Of a stretch of 64,000 nucleotides of DNA, positions 63,273 through 64,000 are shown in pieces. The first letter of the stretch is position 1; the number at the start of each line of letters is the position of its first letter. The notes under the pieces were generated by a model that was not told where the DNA came from, did not search any database, and saw only the letters and a list, made by a program, of their open reading frames with translations. Location of the stretch: positions 1-64,000 of the forward strand of contig NZ_BBQT01000012.1 of assembly GCF_001570625.1 (NCBI RefSeq). Reading direction: 5' to 3'. The translations under genes were made by a program, and so were the position numbers. Source of the DNA: Syntrophomonas wolfei subsp. methylbutyratica. Lineage in GTDB: Bacteria; Bacillota; Syntrophomonadia; Syntrophomonadales; Syntrophomonadaceae.

Positions 63273-63823
63273 GTTCTCACCTCCATCAATCATAGTTTCT
63301 TTATGAGCTATGGTTTTGGAATCCGTTGCGGGTTCAAGTTAAATCAGATGATGCCTTAATTCTATCAGAAAATGCGCTTAAGTCAAAAGTTGTTTAGCGA
63401 TAGAGATGGCGGTTTCCCTTTGCCAAAAAATACAATTCCCGGCCGGGCTATCAGTTTCAGCGACATAGTGGAGCAATTCTTGGTGATTTCCGGTCTAAAA
63501 AAATCTATCTTTCTCAAATTCTACAACATAACGGTGTTCCTCTGCCACCTGCTTCATATATTTCTTTGATTAAAAAACAACGTCCCTTTGTATTTGCGGT
63601 ATTTATTGGGAGTGATCATGTTTTGTGATATGATGTTCTTACAAAATGATGTAAACAAAATCCGGTACGGTTATAATGAATATAGTTATATCACTGGAGA
63701 ATTAAGCTCAGGAAGGTATTTTTTTATTATAATGAAGCACAGCCCTTGGCAACAGGAAGAGCGGGAGCTACTCAAATGGGAAACCATAATGTCTTTATTG
63801 GTTGGAAGGGGTGTTATTCTATA
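63273..63823. other. Interval without a confident gene
   Basis: About 550 bp between the HIT gene and the partial gene at the edge. Open frames of 65 and 78 codons occur (63372-63569, 63588-63824), but neither has a clear ribosome binding site or a family I recognise. Another frame near 63505-63620 reads PPASYISLIKKQRPFVFAVF and looks like a decayed coding stretch. Confidence 0.4.
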
Positions 63824-64000
63824 ATGACGGCATTAAATGATACTTTTGAGATTATTGTTAATGGACAGGTAATATCTTTCCCTATCGATAAACCGTTAAT
63901 TGCGAATAAAATAAGGGATGAGGTTTATATCTATGTTCCTCTGGACTTCTGCAGTGAGACTCTGGGAGCCAGGGTGGAATGGGAAGAGATCGGTAAAACG
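63824..64000 (+). CDS. Partial gene with copper-amine-oxidase-N-like (stalk) domain
   Basis: Starts at ATG 63824 with GGAAGGGG about 11 bp upstream and remains open to the window edge (59 codons). The sequence (FEIIVNGQVISFPIDKPLI, then YIYVPLDFCSETLGARVEW) fits the Cu_amine_oxidN1 domain, common in secreted proteins of Firmicutes and not itself enzymatic. There is no signal peptide at this start, which is unusual for the group, so the true start may be elsewhere. The rest is outside the window. Confidence 0.6.
   Translation, partial: MTALNDTFEIIVNGQVISFPIDKPLIANKIRDEVYIYVPLDFCSETLGARVEWEEIGKT

Noticed and set aside
63372-63824. Two small open frames near the right edge as genes
   Set aside because: No ribosome binding sites, no recognised families, and a different frame in the same stretch looks equally coding-like, which suggests decayed sequence.
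1-64000. CRISPR array
   Set aside because: Dispersed repeats are present, but there is no regular array of short repeats with equal-length unique spacers and no cas genes.

Overview
The window looks like chromosome of a low-to-mid GC, endospore-forming, fatty-acid-degrading member of the Firmicutes; my best guess is Syntrophomonas, close to S. wolfei. The reasons are Clostridia-type gene order (spoIVFA-spoIVFB-radical SAM-DUF2344-rng-rplU-prp-rpmA-spo0B-obg and hrcA-grpE-dnaK-dnaJ-prmA-rsmE-mtaB), sporulation genes (spoIVFA/FB, spo0B, spoIIP), a T-box leader, a beta-oxidation gene cluster, and an archaeal-like (group III) chaperonin inside the hrcA-dnaK operon. The species name is inference.

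Layout. 1-2.5 kb: a three-gene DDE transposon (DUF6431 protein, transposase, ExeA-like ATPase) whose ATPase end is broken. 3.3-9.8 kb: a beta-oxidation operon behind a sigma-54 type promoter, with acyl-CoA dehydrogenase, two CoA-transferase A-type subunits, one B-type subunit, thiolase and 3-hydroxyacyl-CoA dehydrogenase. 10-12 kb: a third, broken CoA-transferase A gene with its own sigma-54-like promoter, running head-on into a frameshifted ATPase (DUF4143) pseudogene. 12.3-14 kb: an S-layer-anchored protein with a chagasin-like domain. 14.3-23.5 kb: sporulation protease pair, radical SAM and DUF2344 proteins, RNase G, L21/Prp/L27, Spo0B and Obg. 23.6-32.9 kb: proBA, a DedA-like membrane protein, a CysK-type enzyme, nadD-yqeK-rsfS, a Uma2 protein and an MGMT-like protein.

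33-36 kb: leuS on the minus strand, controlled by a leucine T-box (specifier CTC). A complete tRNA-Ala(GGC) gene lies inside this leader, between the sensing domain and the antiterminator; this is the most unusual item in the window. 36-43.7 kb: a cNMP-binding/DUF2225 protein, ComEA/ComEC, an adenosine-type deaminase and a cation/proton antiporter. 44-52.4 kb: a thioesterase, HolA, S20, SpoIIP, MurJ, LepA and HemW. 52.4-62 kb: CIRCE-controlled hrcA, group III chaperonin, grpE, dnaK and dnaJ, then prmA, rsmE and mtaB. 62-64 kb: S21, a HIT protein, and the start of a gene with a copper-amine-oxidase-N-like domain.

The intergenic DNA is rich in dispersed repeats. A MITE-like family (eight copies or fragments, 270-323 bp when full length) has terminal inverted repeats and short AT-rich target duplications. 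A roughly 53-bp module is found inserted in some MITE copies and also forms the C-terminal codons of two genes. A second repeat family has five copies, and there are several hairpins based on GGGGACA-type sequences. Small genes added by reading the sequence directly are rpsU, a DUF1540-type protein, a 38-residue membrane protein and the partial gene at the right edge.
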